A stretch of 64,000 bases of DNA from Xanthomonas sp. Leaf131. GTDB lineage: Bacteria; Pseudomonadota; Gammaproteobacteria; Xanthomonadales; Xanthomonadaceae. This document shows positions 61,080 to 64,000 of this stretch, piece by piece; the first letter of the stretch is position 1, and every line of letters begins with the position of its first letter. The translations under genes were made by a program, and so were the position numbers. The DNA lies in the NCBI RefSeq assembly GCF_001423495.1, contig NZ_LMOG01000012.1, positions 111,216-175,215 on the forward strand. Direction: 5' to 3'. A model generated the notes under the pieces. That model made no database searches, was not told where the DNA came from, and was given only the letters and a program-made list of their open reading frames with translations.

Positions 61080-63479
61080 ATGCACACCTCCAACGCACTC
61101 TCGCTTGCGATTTCGGTCGCACTCACCGTCTGTACGTTCGCTGCCAGTGCGCAATCGCAGCCGGCACCGCCGCAGAAAACCCTGGATACCCTGATCGTCA
61201 CCGGCACGCGCCTGAGCGATCGCACGGTGGCCGAATCCGAATCGCCGATCGACATCATCACCGAGCAATCGCTGCAGGCCACCGGTGCGACCGATATCGC
61301 CACCGCGCTGGGCAAGCTGCTGCCCTCGCTGAATTTTCCGCGCCCGGCAATTTCCGATGGCAACGATGCCGCGCGCCCAGCCACGCTGCGCGGCCTGTCG
61401 CCGGATGCGGTGCTGGTGCTGGTGGATGGCAAGCGCTATCACACCTCCTCGCTGATCAATTACAACCCGTACGTGGGCCGTGGCTCGGCACCGGCGGATC
61501 TGAACTCGCTACCGATGTCGGCGATTGCGCGCATCGAAGTGCTGCGTGACGGCGCGTCGGCGCAATACGGCTCCGATGCGATCGCCGGCGTGGTCAACAT
61601 CGTGCTCAAACATGGCGCCGATACCGGCAGCAATACCGTGTCGATCAACGGCGGTTTCATGGATAAAGGCGATGGCGAGCAGAACGGCATCGATGGTTCT
61701 GTCGGCCTGGCCTTCGGCGGCACCGGCGGCGATACCGCGCCGGGCTGGGCGCGGTTGTCCTGGAATTACCAGAACACCATGAGCACCAATCGCGGCGAAA
61801 ACACCAACCGCGCCACCACGGTGCCGGGCACGCCCAATCCGGGCGGGGTGCCGTATCAGCGCCATGGCGATCCGGCCTCCAAGTTCTATCAGGGCCTGGT
61901 CGCTTTTGGCTATGAATTCTCTCCGAACCTGGAATTGTACGGCCACCTCAGCGCCAGCCGCCGCGAAGTCACCTCCAACGGTTACTACCGCGCCGCGGAC
62001 AACACCGCGCGCAACGTGCAGGCGATCTATCCGAATGGTTTCCTGCCGCAGATCTACAACCCCACCAACGACCGCTCGGCCGTACTGGGCATCAAGGGCA
62101 GCACCGAGAGCGAGTGGAACTGGGACGTGTCTGCCACCTACGGCAAGAACGACATGACCTTCAACATCCTCAACAGCATCAACACCAATCTGTTCTGGAC
62201 CACCGGCAGCTCGCCGACCAACTTCAATTCCGGCGGTTTCGAGACCGAGCAGGGCACGGTCAATCTAGACGTCAACAAGTCCTTCGATTGGGGCCTGGCG
62301 TATCCGGTCAACGTGGCCTTCGGTGCAGAGCATCGCCAGGACCGCTACCAGATCACCGCCGGTTCGCCGGAGTCTTACTTCTTCGATCCCAACACCATCA
62401 ATCCCGACACCGGCGCGCCCTATCCGGGTGGTGCGCAGGTGTTCTCGGGGTTGGAGCCGTCGGTGGCCGGCAAGTTCGGGCGTCACAGCAATGCGGTCTA
62501 CGCCAACCTGGAAGCGAACCTGACCGAGAAGCTCTCCGGCGGTATCGCCGGGCGTTTCGAGAACTACAGCGATGCCGGCTCCACGCGTTCGGGCAAGTTG
62601 TCGGCGCGTTACGCCTTCAGCGATACATTCTCGCTGCGCGGCACCATCTCCAACGGCTTCCGCGCACCGTCGCTGGCGCAGCAGAACTACGCCTCCGTGG
62701 TGACGCTGATCCAGAACGGCGAGTTGGTGCAGGTTGGCACCTACCGCACCTCCGACCCGGTTGCGGTGGCACTTGGCGCCGGCCCGCTGAGCCCGGAAAA
62801 ATCCACCAACTACGGTCTGGGCGGTGTGTGGCAGCCGACCGCCAACTTCACCTCCAGCCTGGACGTCTACCAGATCCGCATCTGGGACCAGATTCTGTAT
62901 TCGGACCAGTTGCAGCTGGCGCAGCCGATCGGCCAGGTCGCCGCGGTGCAGTTCTTCGTCAATGGCGCCACCAGCCGCACCCGAGGCGTGGACTGGATCA
63001 ACAGCTACCTCGCCGATCTGGGTAACTACGGCAAGCTCAATCTCAGTGCCAGCGCCAACTACAACAAGACCACCATCCTGGAGTTGACCAACCCCAACTT
63101 CGGCCGCGCCAGCCAGGGCCTGCTCACCGATGCCACGCCGCGCACCAAGTACATGGCGGCGGCGGACTGGACGATTGGCGGATTCGGACTCAATTTCAAC
63201 GCCACCCGCTACGGATCGATCAAGCGCATCAGCGACCCGGTCGATGGCAGCCAGGACCAGACCTACGACGCGCGCTGGTTATTGAATCTGGCCGCCAGCC
63301 AGACCTGGAACGCGTTCACCTTCACCGTGGGCGCCGACAACATCACCAACCAGTATCCGACCAAGGCGCAATTGAATACTGCCTACGACGACCGCGCCGG
63401 CGGCCTGCAGTATTCGTCGTTGTCGCCGTTCGGTTTCAACGGACGCTACTGGTATGGCCGGGTTACTTACCGGTTCTAA
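61080..63479 (+). CDS. TonB-dependent receptor, third of three tandem paralogues
   Basis: The 799-residue receptor has a signal peptide (MHTSNALSLAISVALTVCTFAASAQ), KTLDTLIVTGTRLSDRTVAES, and a plug with SPIDIITEQSLQATGATDI, LPSLNFPRPAISDGNDAARPA, LVLVDGKRYHTSSLINYNP and IEVLRDGASAQYGSDAIAGV. It is more divergent in the barrel than the first two (for example RTRGVDWINSYLADLGNYGKL). It ends VTYRF, with the classical terminal Phe. The ATG at 61080 lacks a strong ribosome site. Two stem-loops follow the stop. The ligand is unknown. Confidence 0.94.
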   Translation: MHTSNALSLAISVALTVCTFAASAQSQPAPPQKTLDTLIVTGTRLSDRTVAESESPIDIITEQSLQATGATDIATALGKLLPSLNFPRPAISDGNDAARPATLRGLSPDAVLVLVDGKRYHTSSLINYNPYVGRGSAPADLNSLPMSAIARIEVLRDGASAQYGSDAIAGVVNIVLKHGADTGSNTVSINGGFMDKGDGEQNGIDGSVGLAFGGTGGDTAPGWARLSWNYQNTMSTNRGENTNRATTVPGTPNPGGVPYQRHGDPASKFYQGLVAFGYEFSPNLELYGHLSASRREVTSNGYYRAADNTARNVQAIYPNGFLPQIYNPTNDRSAVLGIKGSTESEWNWDVSATYGKNDMTFNILNSINTNLFWTTGSSPTNFNSGGFETEQGTVNLDVNKSFDWGLAYPVNVAFGAEHRQDRYQITAGSPESYFFDPNTINPDTGAPYPGGAQVFSGLEPSVAGKFGRHSNAVYANLEANLTEKLSGGIAGRFENYSDAGSTRSGKLSARYAFSDTFSLRGTISNGFRAPSLAQQNYASVVTLIQNGELVQVGTYRTSDPVAVALGAGPLSPEKSTNYGLGGVWQPTANFTSSLDVYQIRIWDQILYSDQLQLAQPIGQVAAVQFFVNGATSRTRGVDWINSYLADLGNYGKLNLSASANYNKTTILELTNPNFGRASQGLLTDATPRTKYMAAADWTIGGFGLNFNATRYGSIKRISDPVDGSQDQTYDARWLLNLAASQTWNAFTFTVGADNITNQYPTKAQLNTAYDDRAGGLQYSSLSPFGFNGRYWYGRVTYRF

Positions 63480-63500
63480 GTAGCGACGCTCGATCGTAGA

Positions 63501-63527
63501 GTGCTGATCGAAAGTTCCGATCAGCAC
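63501..63527. other. First stem-loop after the third receptor gene
   Basis: GTGCTGATCG, a 7-base loop and CGATCAGCAC make a perfect 10-bp stem, about 20 bases after the stop. No T-run follows. Confidence 0.5.
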
Positions 63528-63537
63528 CTCTATCACG

Positions 63538-63567
63538 CAAACACCGCCGATCGCTCGGCGGTGTTTG
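63538..63567 (+). terminator. Second, stronger stem-loop after the third receptor gene
   Basis: CAAACACCGCCGA, TCGC and TCGGCGGTGTTTG form a perfect 13-bp stem with a 4-base loop. GTTTGTCGTTG gives a loose T-rich tail. It is the likely terminator of the receptor gene. Confidence 0.7.
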
Positions 63568-64000
63568 TCGTTGTGGGCATCGCAACACGCGCGCAGCGGT
63601 TGTTTGCCATCTGCCGCAATGGTGTTTGTCCCGTTGAACTCAGTATTGATTGCGCACAGCGCGTCGCCAGGAGCGGCCAACAAAAAGACTGCACTCACCG
63701 CCTGATAGGCACGGCCGGCAGTGCAGTTACCACCAGCAAACGACCAAGTTGGCAGGTGCGATGCCCTCACCGATTGCGGGACCTTACGCGGCATGGATGC
63801 CGCGTAAGAGCCTACAAGGACGTACTTGCGGCGTGTCCCGCGAGCGGTGAGGGCATCGCGCCCTCGACCAGCTCGGCTTAGGAACATCCAGACTTCGCTG
63901 AAGTTCAAGATCTCGGTCGCCTTGGAGAGGTAATCGAACTGTGTGGATGCGTAGGTTGTAGAGCGGCTGATTTGCGGGTTTGCTGTAGGGTCCTTGCCCG
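63568..64000. other. Right-edge intergenic region
   Basis: No supported gene to the window end. It contains palindromic repeat copy 3 (63757-63870), and the final 40 bases match the sequence leading into copy 1 (about 43917-43979), so a further copy probably continues beyond the window. Confidence 0.55.
63757..63870 (+). repeat. Palindromic intergenic repeat, copy 3
   Basis: Outer arms GCGATGCCCTCACCGATTGC and GCGAGCGGTGAGGGCATCGC pair, as do inner TTACGCGGCATGGATGCCGCGTAA. It is the same family as 43985-44052 and 44182-44295. Confidence 0.8.

Overview
The window is GC-rich, gene-dense chromosomal DNA from a gammaproteobacterium, almost certainly a Xanthomonas. Supporting signs are the yebC-ruvC-ruvA / ruvB-ybgC-tolQRAB-pal-cpoB-queE block, an L2-like class A beta-lactamase divergent from an ampR-type regulator, several TonB-dependent receptors of xanthomonad type, a PQQ-synthesis gene, and dispersed palindromic intergenic repeats. 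The genus is inferred from recalled family resemblance, not from a database search. No phage, transposase, CRISPR array or rRNA was found.

Layout. 1-17 kb: the 3' part of pqqE, a secreted protein, glucokinase (glk), the helicase hrpA (minus), dps, recQ, small envelope proteins, an orphan response regulator, a 36-residue membrane peptide, an RsuA-like pseudouridine synthase with a changed catalytic position, and a chemoreceptor. 17-24 kb: an HWE-type histidine kinase overlapping its single-domain response regulator, queC, tRNA-Lys(UUU) with a textbook terminator, a divergent S41-peptidase / helix-turn-helix pair, and a YdbC/PdxI-like aldo-keto reductase. 23.4-36.4 kb: a long minus-strand block coding, in transcription order, yebC, ruvC, ruvA, kup, a tandem SMI1/KNR4 protein, ruvB, ybgC, tolQ, tolR, tolA, tolB, pal, cpoB and queE. 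It covers Holliday-junction processing, potassium uptake, the Tol-Pal envelope machine and the start of queuosine synthesis.

36.4-44 kb: an alpha/beta hydrolase, a GNAT acetyltransferase, aspS, a three-repeat DUF3011 protein, a lipoprotein, an FmdB zinc ribbon and an MFS transporter. 44-54.9 kb: a TonB-dependent receptor followed by a Tat-exported phospholipase C, an esterase, the bla-ampR divergent pair, a YcxB-like membrane protein and an ABC-F ATPase. 55-63.5 kb: three closely related TonB-dependent receptors in tandem with a small VOC/glyoxalase gene between the first and second.

The least ordinary material is non-coding. A MITE-like element of about 130-145 bp occurs three times. A second palindromic repeat family occurs three times, and a fourth copy starts at the right edge. 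GGGAATC heptamer arrays flank ruvC, and a duplicated 40-bp hairpin unit sits between tolQ and tolR. The segment queC-tRNA-Lys-S41-HTH-AKR is oriented opposite to queE and the tol genes and may be a rearranged islet at a tRNA-Lys gene. I found no clearly new defence or biosynthetic system. The best leads are the pseudouridine-synthase homologue, the MITE-like family and the S41/HTH pair.
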